64,000 nt of DNA from Prevotellamassilia timonensis (GTDB taxonomy: Bacteria; Bacteroidota; Bacteroidia; Bacteroidales; Bacteroidaceae): assembly GCF_900106785.1 (NCBI RefSeq), contig NZ_LT629844.1:1-64000 (forward strand), in the 5' to 3' direction. Position numbers and translations under genes: made by a program. Below, one piece after another: positions 15,229 to 23,252 of the stretch. Numbering within the stretch: the first letter of the stretch is position 1; each line of letters opens with the position of its first letter. The notes under the pieces are model-generated. The model worked only from the letters and a program-made list of their open reading frames with translations, was not told the origin of the DNA and searched no databases.

Positions 15229-15531
15229 TCAGATGGGAAGCAGTTCCAGCAGTTTCTGCAGTGGAATGGTATTGATGTCCGACTTGAGGAAGTGAACTAT
15301 CCATTCCGGCTCTTCAAAAAGCGAGTGCATGGGTTCCACACTGAAATCGTCCCCGGTGGAATAGCAGTCAATGAGCGCGAAGTTGTTGCCGTCCTTGCGG
15401 ATGTGTGCATAGAAAGGAGGCATACCACAAAAGCACTTGCGGAGACTCTCTCTGTCCCACTGCAGGGTGAGTTCGTAAACACTGCCCTTGTAGAGCATCT
15501 TTTCTTTTCGGTCTTTAAGTTTGTATGCCAT
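15229..15531 (-). CDS. Small protein of unknown function, first gene after SP3
   Basis: 100 residues from MAYKLKDRKEKML. The rest alternates hydrophobic and charged residues as in a compact alpha/beta fold (YAHIRKDGNNFALIDCYSTGDDF); no family is recognised. The ATG is 65 bases from the foot of SP3. The leader contains a GAAGCC-GAAA-GGCTTC hairpin (15560-15575) and then an A/G-rich stretch, mirroring the gene at 9001. Confidence 0.65.
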   Translation of the reverse strand: MAYKLKDRKEKMLYKGSVYELTLQWDRESLRKCFCGMPPFYAHIRKDGNNFALIDCYSTGDDFSVEPMHSLFEEPEWIVHFLKSDINTIPLQKLLELLPI

Positions 15532-15595
15532 AGCTGAACTAATTTTTTCCCTTTGGTTTGAAGCCTTTCGGCTTCTCACTCCCGGGTGATTTTTA

Positions 15596-15763
15596 CGATA
15601 CCTCTTCTTACGAAGGGTGTAAGGGACAGAAGGCAAATGTGGCAAGGGGAAAGCAGACGGAATACCCAATTTGGCACAAATTGTGGAAGGCTGCCGGCTG
15701 CTTTCCTTGCAGCCAAGCAAAGCGCCATTTGCTGCCGTACCGACCCTTCGTTTCTTTGTATCG
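15596..15763 (-). promoter_or_regulatory. Candidate single-stranded DNA promoter SP3
   Basis: + strand pairings: CGATA (15596-15600)/TATCG (15759-15763); ACGAAGGGT (15610-15618)/ACCCTTCGT (15743-15751); GCAAATG (15633-15639)/CATTTGC (15726-15732); GGAAAGCAG (15648-15656)/CTGCTTTCC (15698-15706), extended by GCAA/TTGC past a two-base bulge. The tip hairpin CAATTTG-GCA-CAAATTG (15667-15683) is identical to SP2. The right arm carries TTG (15729-15731), 19 bases, TTTCTTTG (15751-15758); the -7-like box lies in an internal loop (15601-15609 against 15752-15758). The -7 is weaker than in SP2. Folded, it points leftward into the gene at 15531. Confidence 0.6.
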
Positions 15764-15857
15764 GAAAATTCATCGGGAGTGGAAATGCCTGACTAAGGAA
15801 AGAATCTGCCGGCTGTTAAAGAGGGATGTTTAACTTTTAATCTTTCCGAAATCTCAC

Positions 15858-15865
15858 TATCTTTG
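15858..15865 (+). promoter_or_regulatory. -7 box of the gene at 15929
   Basis: TATCTTTG fits TAnnTTTG. A T-rich stretch stands in for the -33 box. Expected start near 15871, giving a leader of about 58 bases. Confidence 0.5.
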
Positions 15866-15928
15866 CAGGCCCTGAAAACAAAGGTTCAGGAAGGCATGGT
15901 ATAAAACAGACTTTATCACCTTACACAA

Positions 15929-16213
15929 ATGAAAGATCAGATACGCTTATTGAGAGATTGCTTCCACAACGAGATTCCGGCTGTTGTGTTCCAAGGGAAT
16001 GACAGCTGTGCCGGAGAGATACTGGAAGCCGCCAAAGAAATTTATCAGAAGCACGGTTGCAGTCAGGAGTTCCTTTACGACTGGCAAATGCTCATCAACG
16101 AAGTGAAGGCTTACCAGCAAGAGAGTCTGGAACAAGTACAGCTTCCCCAGCTGACCCATACCGAAGCAGAACTGATTCGGGAAGAAATGAGACAGAAAGA
16201 CATGGTTTACTGA
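15929..16213 (+). CDS. Small helical protein of unknown function
   Basis: 94 residues, acidic and almost wholly helical, with no domain recognised. A single-gene transcription unit on the plus strand: promoter box at 15858 and a good terminator at 16223. It lies between the operon behind SP3 and the long minus-strand operon ending at 16308, so it is read against all its neighbours. Confidence 0.6.
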   Translation: MKDQIRLLRDCFHNEIPAVVFQGNDSCAGEILEAAKEIYQKHGCSQEFLYDWQMLINEVKAYQQESLEQVQLPQLTHTEAELIREEMRQKDMVY

Positions 16214-16222
16214 TGCAACAAA

Positions 16223-16268
16223 AGGTCCTAATGCGCATGGATGAATGGCATCAGGACCTCTTGTTTTT
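16223..16268 (+). terminator. Terminator of the gene at 15929
   Basis: AGGTCCT (16223-16229) pairs with AGGACCT (16253-16259), followed by a T-rich tail (TTGTTTTTT). The loop contains the palindrome ATGCGCAT. Confidence 0.65.
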
Positions 16269-16307
16269 TCATTGCCTATGAATGGCAACCACGTAAAGTT
16301 TTTGATT

Positions 16308-16484
16308 TTATCTTTTCGAAGCCGCCAACGAAAGTTTCCTGAACTGCTTCAGCAGCGGTTCCATTTCAAGTGATACACAGCGGGCACGTTGGCCGGCTGC
16401 CTTGTTTCCTTTTTCGGCTTGAAGGGCTGCATCCTTTTGGAATGCCTCCATCTTCATCTGGAGTTGTACGAGTAATTCATTCAT
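16308..16484 (-). CDS. Histone H1-like (Hc1) small basic protein
   Basis: 58 residues: MNELLVQLQMKMEAFQKD, then an AEKGNKAAGQRAR motif, then a FRKLSLAASKR tail. This matches the short Hc1/histone H1-like proteins of Bacteroidetes in length and in the KGNKAAGxRAR signature. It probably coats or bends DNA. It is the last gene of the long minus-strand operon, 27 bases after the lipoprotein gene. The Met at 16484 is used. Confidence 0.8.
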   Translation of the reverse strand: MNELLVQLQMKMEAFQKDAALQAEKGNKAAGQRARCVSLEMEPLLKQFRKLSLAASKR

Positions 16485-16511
16485 AATCTTTGCATTTAGA
16501 GATTACACTAT

Positions 16512-17180
16512 CTAATAGATACTTATCACGGGTCTGAACTTATGCGCCTGGTCCTTCGGAGTCTCTTGAATGGTACCCGACTGCATCGAGAAGAGCCAGG
16601 CCTTGCTATCCCTTTGTCCCTCCACTTCGGTGGAAGTCCACAGCCAGCAGTCACCGGGCTGCAGACTGATGGGCAATCCACCGACCGCTTCTATCCGTTG
16701 GTTGACCAACCCAATTTGCTGATAGAGGTAAGTAAGCTGCTTCACCGAAGGGATGTAGGCGGACTGACCATAGCGCCACATATCGAAGACATAAACGGCT
16801 AAGGGAGATTTCACTTCCTCGTTGCGGTACATGGCATGGGTGTTCTCGTTACCGTCTTCCTTCTCCAATGAAGCCGAGGTTTCCTGTTCGACACCCAGAC
16901 TGTCTGCAAAGGCTGTCGATGCGACATCCCGGATGGAAACGGCATAGCCCAAAGCTTTGATCTCCGGATTCCGGTTCACATGATAGACAATGGCCACCGG
17001 CTCCTTTTGGGAGGAACTGAACTTTTCTTTGGACAGCACACTGCCATCCGAACAAACTACGTCACCAACCTGGAGGGAAGAAGCAATAGATCTGTCTCCT
17101 TCATGCTCACATTCTTCGCAGGAGGTGAACAACGTGGCAACTCCTGTGATTATAGCACATACTAATTGTCTGATTTTCAT
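16512..17180 (-). CDS. Lipoprotein with fibrobacter/DUF1566-like C-terminal region
   Basis: 222 residues with a lipoprotein signal peptide ending LFTSC (Cys near residue 20). The C-terminal half (YIPSVKQLTYLYQQIG, then WLWTSTEVEGQRDSKAWLFSMQSG and FRPVISIY) resembles the DUF1566/FGE-like surface-protein pattern seen in Bacteroides fimbrial and mobile-element lipoproteins. It is coupled to the upstream gene by a 4-base overlap. It is probably surface or periplasmic; its role in transfer is unknown. Confidence 0.6.
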   Translation of the reverse strand: MKIRQLVCAIITGVATLFTSCEECEHEGDRSIASSLQVGDVVCSDGSVLSKEKFSSSQKEPVAIVYHVNRNPEIKALGYAVSIRDVASTAFADSLGVEQETSASLEKEDGNENTHAMYRNEEVKSPLAVYVFDMWRYGQSAYIPSVKQLTYLYQQIGLVNQRIEAVGGLPISLQPGDCWLWTSTEVEGQRDSKAWLFSMQSGTIQETPKDQAHKFRPVISIY

Positions 17181-17737
17181 AGCAGCGGTATTTCAAATGA
17201 TTTGACTACAATTTCTGCTTCCTTATCGAGGATGAACCAGTATTCCGAGTGGTAAGGCTTTCCTTTTAAGGTCTTGGCTTCAAAATCTATCTTGACCTTC
17301 CATCCGTTGAACGGCTTCGCAACCTTTTCTTTCCCAACTTTCGCTTCTTCCATTTCTCCATAAGCTATCAAAGCCCGGAGCGTGGTCATGGCATCCAGCT
17401 GACGGGTGACCTGATCACTCATCGCGGCATCGTCCTTGTCGAGGTTCTGGAAGTAGTCTGTTTCTTCCATCAACTTGTGGCCGTACTGCATCAGGTGCAT
17501 GGATAATGCAGCCTTCTCGTGTGGATTGACATATTCCTTGCCAAATACAGAATCTGCCTTGCTGATGCCCTTGATTTGGATGGACTCCGGATTATCGACG
17601 GTTGCCTTCAGGGCTCTCTCTGCGATTTCCACCGCCCGTTGTTCGGGATGGTCGGAACAGCTGGCGAAGTAAAACAGGCCGCTCCAGAAGCAGACGGCGG
17701 TCACCAGCAGGATAGTGAGTTTCATTCCCGGTTTCAT
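17177..17737 (-). CDS. Putative lipoprotein of the accessory operon
   Basis: 186 residues. An N-terminal hydrophobic segment ends in LFYFASC, a lipobox-like Cys near residue 27. The rest is soluble and mixed alpha/beta (ending YWFILDKEAEIVVKSFEIPLL). No domain is recognised. It overlaps both neighbours by 4 bases, so translation is coupled through zinc-ribbon gene, this gene and the next lipoprotein. Confidence 0.6.
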   Translation of the reverse strand: MKPGMKLTILLVTAVCFWSGLFYFASCSDHPEQRAVEIAERALKATVDNPESIQIKGISKADSVFGKEYVNPHEKAALSMHLMQYGHKLMEETDYFQNLDKDDAAMSDQVTRQLDAMTTLRALIAYGEMEEAKVGKEKVAKPFNGWKVKIDFEAKTLKGKPYHSEYWFILDKEAEIVVKSFEIPLL

Positions 17738-18273
17738 ATCTTCACAATTTGGAGTTTATCCGGAGAAAGGCCGAGACGCTTGCGGTAGATGGTGCCGTCA
17801 TCACGGTACATCTCCAGTTCGTTGGAGGTGATTTCTTTTTCACAGATTTCCTTGGCTTCTGTCAGACTCAACTGGTGACCACCGATGTTGCGCCAGATGG
17901 CAAAGTTGCACGGCGCCTGCTGGTTGCTGTAGTTGGAGCAGTTGAAGGCTCTCGTACCCACCCGAATATCGCCGCCACAATGCGGACACTTGCCGATGAC
18001 AGACTGCATGTTGATGGCGCCGTTGTCTGCCAGTTCCAGCACGGAAGGGAATGCCTTTCCATCCTTGGAAGCAAAGCCGTCCAACAGGATGAAGCGGTGC
18101 TCCAACAATTCTGCGATTTCCTCGTCACTCATCTTGCGGTTGCCGATAATGCCGTTGATATTCAGCACACAGGTTGGCTGTTCGGCGATGTTGTTCTCAC
18201 AGCGGTAGCCCTTGCAGGTCTTTACCACGTTGCCGCCACACAAAGGACAGCGACCGATTATTTTCTTTTCCAT
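17734..18273 (-). CDS. Topoisomerase-type double zinc-ribbon protein
   Basis: 179 residues with two copies of a C4 zinc ribbon: CPLCGGNVVKTCKGYRC...C and CPHCGGDIRVGTRAFNC...C. Each is followed by a DExxxL-type helix (MSDEEIAELL; LTEAKEICEK). The layout is that of the C-terminal repeats of TopB/TopA topoisomerases without the catalytic part. Such standalone repeats occur in Bacteroides ICEs and probably bind single-stranded DNA, which suits a leading-region location. The stop overlaps the next start by 4 bases. Confidence 0.75.
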   Translation of the reverse strand: MEKKIIGRCPLCGGNVVKTCKGYRCENNIAEQPTCVLNINGIIGNRKMSDEEIAELLEHRFILLDGFASKDGKAFPSVLELADNGAINMQSVIGKCPHCGGDIRVGTRAFNCSNYSNQQAPCNFAIWRNIGGHQLSLTEAKEICEKEITSNELEMYRDDGTIYRKRLGLSPDKLQIVKI

Positions 18274-18397
18274 ACGCTTTTGTTTTTGGATGATTTGTTT
18301 ACTATATGATTCTGTTACTTGTTGCTTTGATTACTTTCTTATTTCCTTACTTGATTACTTTGTGATTAGTAAGTTTGTTTACTTGTTTACCTATTTA
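18274..18397. repeat. GTAA-rich intergenic repeat, copy 2
   Basis: Repeated TTACTTG/GATTACTT motifs, then GTGATTAGTAA (18362-18372) and GTTTACCTATTT (18385-18396), which abuts the stop codon of the upstream gene at 18398. It has the same composition and position relative to genes as the copies at 12014-12102 and 46990-47112. Confidence 0.7.
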
Positions 18398-19138
18398 CTA
18401 TTTCAGGCTATAGCCCTGGTTCCAGTCGGAGATGATACCGCCGATGATGTTCTTGCCGGACATCACGTTGGCCCATCCTTCGGGATCGAGCGAGAACCAG
18501 AGGTCATTCCATGAGAGCGTGCGTACCTGCCAGGCCAGGATAAACAGGTTGGTGTTGATGGCTTCCAGCCGGCTTACCACCTCGTTGGCGATGTAGTAGC
18601 GTTCCGAAGCGTTCAGCAGGTTCACCTTGTACTTCTCGTTCTTTCCGTCATCTCCTGTCACGTCATACTTGCCCGAAGTCACCAGCTGTTTCATGAAGGG
18701 AAAGAGTGCCGTCATCTGTGTGGCAGCATCCGTCAGTTCATCCGATACCATGGCCGCAATAACGGTTCCCTTCAGATTGCCGCCCACTGATTTGAGGAGC
18801 AGGCTGCAGTTCTGCGGGATTTCCTTGGCCACCAGTTCCCCGGCACGCTTAATCTGGTAAAGGTTCTGCATGGCACCCTGCGCATTCGAGAGGTAGTCCA
18901 GCATCTTGTCTTCCACATGGTGAATCCGCTCCAGCGAAGCGGTAACAGCCACTTCCGCCGCAATGATTTTCTCCTGCGTCTTTTTGCGGTCCTTGTGGAT
19001 CTTCTTCAAGGCTGCGGTCTGACCCAGTACGGCAGAAGTCAGCGCCGGGTCAGTCTGTTGGGCAAAGAGCGGAGTTTTACCTATCAATAAGCCAACAGCA
19101 GCGATTAACAAGGAGCGTTTCCATCGTCTTGCATTCAT
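18398..19138 (-). CDS. Exported conjugation-associated protein (DPEGWAN family)
   Basis: 246 residues with a clear signal peptide (MNARRWKRSLLIAAVGLLIG, cleavage after FAQ). It is largely helical. The C-terminus (WNDLWFSLDPEGWAN, then a short DWN tail) closely resembles the C-terminus of the tra-operon protein at 52049-52786 (LCFAIDPEGWAN...DWN). The two are paralogues, one in the accessory operon and one in the transfer operon. It is probably periplasmic and part of, or adapting to, the transfer channel. It lies 4 bases after the primase gene. Confidence 0.7.
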   Translation of the reverse strand: MNARRWKRSLLIAAVGLLIGKTPLFAQQTDPALTSAVLGQTAALKKIHKDRKKTQEKIIAAEVAVTASLERIHHVEDKMLDYLSNAQGAMQNLYQIKRAGELVAKEIPQNCSLLLKSVGGNLKGTVIAAMVSDELTDAATQMTALFPFMKQLVTSGKYDVTGDDGKNEKYKVNLLNASERYYIANEVVSRLEAINTNLFILAWQVRTLSWNDLWFSLDPEGWANVMSGKNIIGGIISDWNQGYSLK

Positions 19139-19142
19139 ACGT

Positions 19143-20327
19143 TTATAATTTAGGGCCTGCATTTCTGCGTTCGGCCAGGTTATTGATTTGGTCCTGTTTA
19201 GTCGGATGCAGCCGCACCTCCATCGGTTTGTTGAGCAGACAGTCGTTCCAGTCCTTGAAAGCCTTGGGAGGAAGCCATTGTCCCATATCGTATCTGACCG
19301 ACAGGTGTTCCTTGACCTGCACCTGAAAGGGACGCTCCGGATCAAGCCGGAAGGAACGTCCGTTCGCTTCCACTTCCAGACTGTCACGGGTTCGGTTGAT
19401 TTTCATGGGGATGTTCTCTACCAGCGCCATCATGCGCAAGCCGTAGATACGACCGGGCAGGTCATTGTCGAAACAGTCAAACGGGCGGGCTTCGGGAAAG
19501 CGGTTCAGCACCTGCCGGATTTGTCCGTCAGAGAACGTGCCGCCCAGTGATACCAGGGCAATTTCATTGGTCAGCTGCTTCCGGTTCCATTGGTAAAACG
19601 CCAAGGCATCGAAAGCCGACTCACAGAAGAAGACACTCTTCACCACATTCGGATAGCCACCTGACAAGTCAGCCACCCATGCGGAAGAGGAAGAATCACT
19701 TCCGGCCGCCTTGGATTTGTAACCGCCGTACCCCCGCAGTTCGTAGCCCCGGACCTGATTGTTCTCTCCGTTGATATAAGGGAAGCCGATATTGTAGCCG
19801 TCAAAGTTCTCGTTCTTCCTGTCGCGGATGAGTCGGATGAACGGAGCAAAGGTGCGTACCGTTTCATCAGACAATCCCCTTTGTTGGAAGATGGCCGGAA
19901 TCTTATCGGGATTTATCGGCTTCACCTCATACCTGGAGCTGTCGAAGGTGGCGTGATACCTGACTGACTGCACATACTCCCGGTCATCGCGGTATTCAGG
20001 CTCAGGCATATTGGCAAAGCGGGACAGCACCTTGGCTATCTTCTGCCATTCATCCTTGCCCGACACGTTGAAGGCATTCAGGTTCTCCCGGATGAGTGTG
20101 ACCACATCCCCCTTGGAACCGTCACGGCGGAAGAACCGCTGGGAAGCCTTGTCCTGGGGATGGCAGATCACAAGCACATCCCGCTTTTCCTTGCCGTCCC
20201 CCAACACCAGCTCCATGTAGCGGCCCACACCGGCCCTTCGGTCCAGGCGGTACCCGAGCGCATAGGCTACATCGTCGATGCCTACCTTGGCTTTGAGGTC
20301 CTGGAAGTTTACCTTGTAATCAGTCAT
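19143..20327 (-). CDS. TraP-like DNA primase (DUF3991/Toprim_2)
   Basis: 394 residues. About 1-110 is a CHC2-like N-terminal region without clear zinc ligands. About 110-200 matches DUF3991 (FQQRGLSDETV...). About 220-310 is a Toprim_2 domain: VFFCESAFDALAFYQW, then DCFDNDLPG. This is the layout of Bacteroides TraP primases, thought to prime complementary-strand synthesis of the transferred strand in the recipient. It is co-transcribed with the ArdC-like gene upstream. Confidence 0.8.
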   Translation of the reverse strand: MTDYKVNFQDLKAKVGIDDVAYALGYRLDRRAGVGRYMELVLGDGKEKRDVLVICHPQDKASQRFFRRDGSKGDVVTLIRENLNAFNVSGKDEWQKIAKVLSRFANMPEPEYRDDREYVQSVRYHATFDSSRYEVKPINPDKIPAIFQQRGLSDETVRTFAPFIRLIRDRKNENFDGYNIGFPYINGENNQVRGYELRGYGGYKSKAAGSDSSSSAWVADLSGGYPNVVKSVFFCESAFDALAFYQWNRKQLTNEIALVSLGGTFSDGQIRQVLNRFPEARPFDCFDNDLPGRIYGLRMMALVENIPMKINRTRDSLEVEANGRSFRLDPERPFQVQVKEHLSVRYDMGQWLPPKAFKDWNDCLLNKPMEVRLHPTKQDQINNLAERRNAGPKL

Positions 20328-20357
20328 GGTTCATGGAATTGAAGGTTCTACATAAAA

Positions 20358-21695
20358 TCAGATGCTTAACTTGGCACCCACGGCCTGCGTGCGTTTGAGA
20401 TTGGCTATCTCCGGCTCGAAGGTCTTGTGCGCCGTCATGTTCAGGAAGGCTGCCTTGTCCTTGTAGTCCGTCAGTTGGAAGTAGGTCTTCGCCGTATCTT
20501 TCGATACCTTCTTCAACCCCAGTTCCACACCATCGTAGGAAGCACGGATGGCATAATCCCCATTGCGCGTCTTCACGATGGCCGCATTCTTGAACGGCAC
20601 TTCTTCGCCTTCACCCAACGGGGCAAACGGGTCGTTCTTCGTCAGGTAGGGCTGCTCGTTCAGTGCCAGCCGCTGCTTGTCCACCTGGTCCAGAATGAGG
20701 TCCGAAGCCTTGTTCACGTCCGCCATGACGGAAACGATGAACTTCGGTTCCTGCTTCAGCACCCCAATCCAGGAATCCAGATAGGCTGCAGAGTTGTCCG
20801 TTATCTTGGAATCGAAGCCCATGGAGTGGCTGATCATGGCGGCGGTCAGTTCGGCTACCAGTTCCTCCTTGGCGTATTTCGGGTCTCCAAAGCGTCCGCC
20901 CATCTCGCGGTTGAGCCGTTCAGGTGTCATGGTGGAGTGTGACATCTCATGCAGCATGGTGGAATAGAACTCCATGCCGCCCCTGTAGACTTCCTCGGGG
21001 GTATCGCCGATGTTGAACTGCTCCTTCATGGGTAGCACCACGATGTCCTGGGCCGGTGAATAGAAGGCTCCGTCCACCCGTTTGTCTGCCTGTATGGGAC
21101 AGAGCCAGCCTTGCGTCTCAATCATCCGGTCGAGGGCGGCATGGACATACATGCCTTCCTTATCCCGAAGCTCGGGCACCTTGAACTTCTCCATGAGTTT
21201 CTGCACCCGTTCGGGCTGTACCTCTGCCAGATTGGTCTGGTCGATGTTGTACACGGGGAAAGCCTTGAAGAAGGGAATGACGTCCATGCCTTTCTTCTCC
21301 TCCTTGCTCATGGTCTTATACTCATCCGAACTGACCTTATGGCCGTTCTTGTCCTTGACCAGCACGTCCCAATAGACCACAGGAAAGGCTTTCTCGCCTT
21401 TCAGTACATGGGCTTTCAGGTTGTGCGCCTGCTTGAAGGTGAGGTACACCGGCAGCCGGTAGCCTTGGGCAGCGGTCTGCAGCTGGAGGAAGAAGGAATT
21501 GGAACCCGAATAGTTGCGGCCACCCACGTTCTGCGGGAGACCTGCAAATCCGGATGCGCCCCCAATCCAGCCTTTCTTCCAGTCGGAGGCCTTCATCTGC
21601 TCCATACGGGCAATCATCATTTCGGCAAAGCGGTCGATGGCTACCTGCCCGGCATTGCCGGATGTGTTAGTTCCATACGCCATAGCTTTCGTCAT
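20358..21695 (-). CDS. ArdC-like antirestriction protein (DUF1738, zincin)
   Basis: 445 residues. The N-terminal about 130 residues match the ArdC ssDNA-binding domain (RFAEMMIARME, then QNVGGRNYSGSNSFFL and the following PVYLTFKQA). The middle holds a metallopeptidase site, MLHEMSHST (HExxH), followed by a downstream EELVAELTAAM helix providing the third ligand. ArdC proteins protect incoming DNA from host restriction and are typical of leading regions. The start overlaps the end of the small acidic gene upstream by 29 bases. Confidence 0.85.
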   Translation of the reverse strand: MTKAMAYGTNTSGNAGQVAIDRFAEMMIARMEQMKASDWKKGWIGGASGFAGLPQNVGGRNYSGSNSFFLQLQTAAQGYRLPVYLTFKQAHNLKAHVLKGEKAFPVVYWDVLVKDKNGHKVSSDEYKTMSKEEKKGMDVIPFFKAFPVYNIDQTNLAEVQPERVQKLMEKFKVPELRDKEGMYVHAALDRMIETQGWLCPIQADKRVDGAFYSPAQDIVVLPMKEQFNIGDTPEEVYRGGMEFYSTMLHEMSHSTMTPERLNREMGGRFGDPKYAKEELVAELTAAMISHSMGFDSKITDNSAAYLDSWIGVLKQEPKFIVSVMADVNKASDLILDQVDKQRLALNEQPYLTKNDPFAPLGEGEEVPFKNAAIVKTRNGDYAIRASYDGVELGLKKVSKDTAKTYFQLTDYKDKAAFLNMTAHKTFEPEIANLKRTQAVGAKLSI

Positions 21696-21897
21696 CCATT
21701 ACCTGACGGTCCATCTGGTCGATGTCCGTCTGTTCAACATAAAACTCTGCGGATTCATCCGAAGGATCTGTGCCGTGGGTCTGGCACCACTCCAGATAAT
21801 CCTCTGCACTGTCCCCGTCCATCACAAAGCGGAGGAAACCGATTTTACCTGCCTGAAGGAGTTCCACCAACTCCTCGTGTGTCTTTTTAGCTGTCAT
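21667..21897 (-). CDS. Small acidic protein ahead of the ArdC-like gene
   Basis: 76 residues, strongly acidic in its C-terminal half (DGDSAEDYLEW, then DPSDESAEFYVEQTDIDQMD). No domain is recognised. It overlaps the ArdC-like gene by 29 bases, so expression is coupled. High acidity next to an antirestriction gene suggests, but does not show, a DNA-mimic role. Confidence 0.6.
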   Translation of the reverse strand: MTAKKTHEELVELLQAGKIGFLRFVMDGDSAEDYLEWCQTHGTDPSDESAEFYVEQTDIDQMDRQVMDDESYGVWN

Positions 21898-21950
21898 ATC
21901 TTTTCGTCTTTTATTGTTTCTTGAATATTCGTTTGTTCCTTTTGATTGCG

Positions 21951-23240
21951 TTACATTTTCATGGAAGCCGACTTCTCCAGCTTGTTGGTCACAGCTGAAA
22001 GCATCCCGGAAATTTCCGTATTGAGGTACTTGGCCGCAATCTGTTCCCGGGTGGCAGTCTTTGCCTTGAAAAGCGAGTAGCCGTCATCAAAGGAGAGTTC
22101 ATGCTTGCTGGTCTTGCCCTTGTCGCCCAGGTCCATCGACACCTTCCATTTGTTGTCGGAGTGGTCCTTGGCCACACGGACTCCTTTGGGGTCCACTCCT
22201 TCGGGAAGCTGGTACTTCTCGTAGGCTGACTGCAGGTGCAGTCGTTCCCCGAAGTTCTTCTCCACAAGTTGTGTAGGACTGACCACCCGGTCGAAGTAGG
22301 CATTCAAGTCCTCACGGGAAGCCACTGCCGACATCTTGGTGTCGCCCATCTGCACATAGAACTTATACTTGCCGTAGTCCGGTCGCTGTTCGTCCTTTTC
22401 CTTATAGACATTGAACTTGTCGATGGTGATGGCTCCATCCGGACCGGACAACTGCTTCGGCATTTGGAACGCTTCTTCCGATACCTTCGGCATCAGCTTG
22501 GTGGGATAATAGCGTTCCATCAGCTGGGGCACCGTCATTTCCTTCTTCTGGTAAGCGGCCAAATCCGCTGCGTCCATCTTCTGCGGTTTCAGCTGTACGC
22601 CGTCCATCTTGGCGGTGAAGTACCAGTCTGCCGGATTGGTAGTGCTCTGGAAGGCATGGCCATGGCTGACTTTCTCGCCGTTGGCGGTAATCATCTGCGG
22701 TTCACGTGGCTTGCGTTCCTGCTTGGCTTCCGCTTTCTGCTCGGTTGCTTGTTCACTCTTCATTTCCTTGGCAGGTTTCTCCTCTGCAGCCGTCTTGACT
22801 GTCTTGGTAGGCTCTTCCTGCACAGCCTGTTCTTTCTTCTTTTTCGCCATAGTTTCCTGATTGAGGTTGTTTTCTTTTTTCACTTTATCCTGGCTTTTCA
22901 AATCTTCCCCGGTCTTTTCCCTGGGCTTCTTCATCAGTTTCGGCTGGTCTATCGCCTCGCAAATGGCGACCCGCTGACCGGAGCGAATCAGCTTGGGCAG
23001 ATGCTTGTCCAGTTCATGACGGGGAAAAGTCAGGAGTTTGATGGGGTCATTCTCCAGCGGCAGAATCTTGTCTGATACCTTCAGCGCCAGTATCACCGAT
23101 GCCTTGAGTGCATCTTCCTTATACATTTCGTAGAAGTTCCCGTTACGGAAGAGGAGCAGCGCATCGGGATGCTTCTTCTTCATGTCGTTGAACATCCGTA
23201 CCAGACCTACATCCTGTTCGGCATTTTTCTTCTTGACCAT
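21951..23240 (-). CDS. DUF3945 domain protein with MutS-I-like N-terminus
   Basis: 429 residues. About 1-110 resembles a MutS domain I-type fold (VRMFNDMKKKHPDALLLFRNGNFYEMY, seen in parts), as in many Bacteroides ICE proteins. About 110-190 is a Lys/Glu/Ala-rich linker. The C-terminal about 230 residues contain DUF3945-type repeats. Probably a DNA-binding accessory of the element; its function is unassigned. It lies 12 bases after the DUF4099 gene. Confidence 0.7.
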   Translation of the reverse strand: MVKKKNAEQDVGLVRMFNDMKKKHPDALLLFRNGNFYEMYKEDALKASVILALKVSDKILPLENDPIKLLTFPRHELDKHLPKLIRSGQRVAICEAIDQPKLMKKPREKTGEDLKSQDKVKKENNLNQETMAKKKKEQAVQEEPTKTVKTAAEEKPAKEMKSEQATEQKAEAKQERKPREPQMITANGEKVSHGHAFQSTTNPADWYFTAKMDGVQLKPQKMDAADLAAYQKKEMTVPQLMERYYPTKLMPKVSEEAFQMPKQLSGPDGAITIDKFNVYKEKDEQRPDYGKYKFYVQMGDTKMSAVASREDLNAYFDRVVSPTQLVEKNFGERLHLQSAYEKYQLPEGVDPKGVRVAKDHSDNKWKVSMDLGDKGKTSKHELSFDDGYSLFKAKTATREQIAAKYLNTEISGMLSAVTNKLEKSASMKM

Positions 23241-23252
23241 AAGGGTAATGAT

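Noticed and set aside
7007-15763. SP1-SP3 as riboswitches or attenuators of the minus-strand genes
   Set aside because: No minus-strand Bacteroides promoter was found upstream of them, while all three keep a promoter on the opposite strand at a fixed place in the fold. Attenuation stays possible but explains less.
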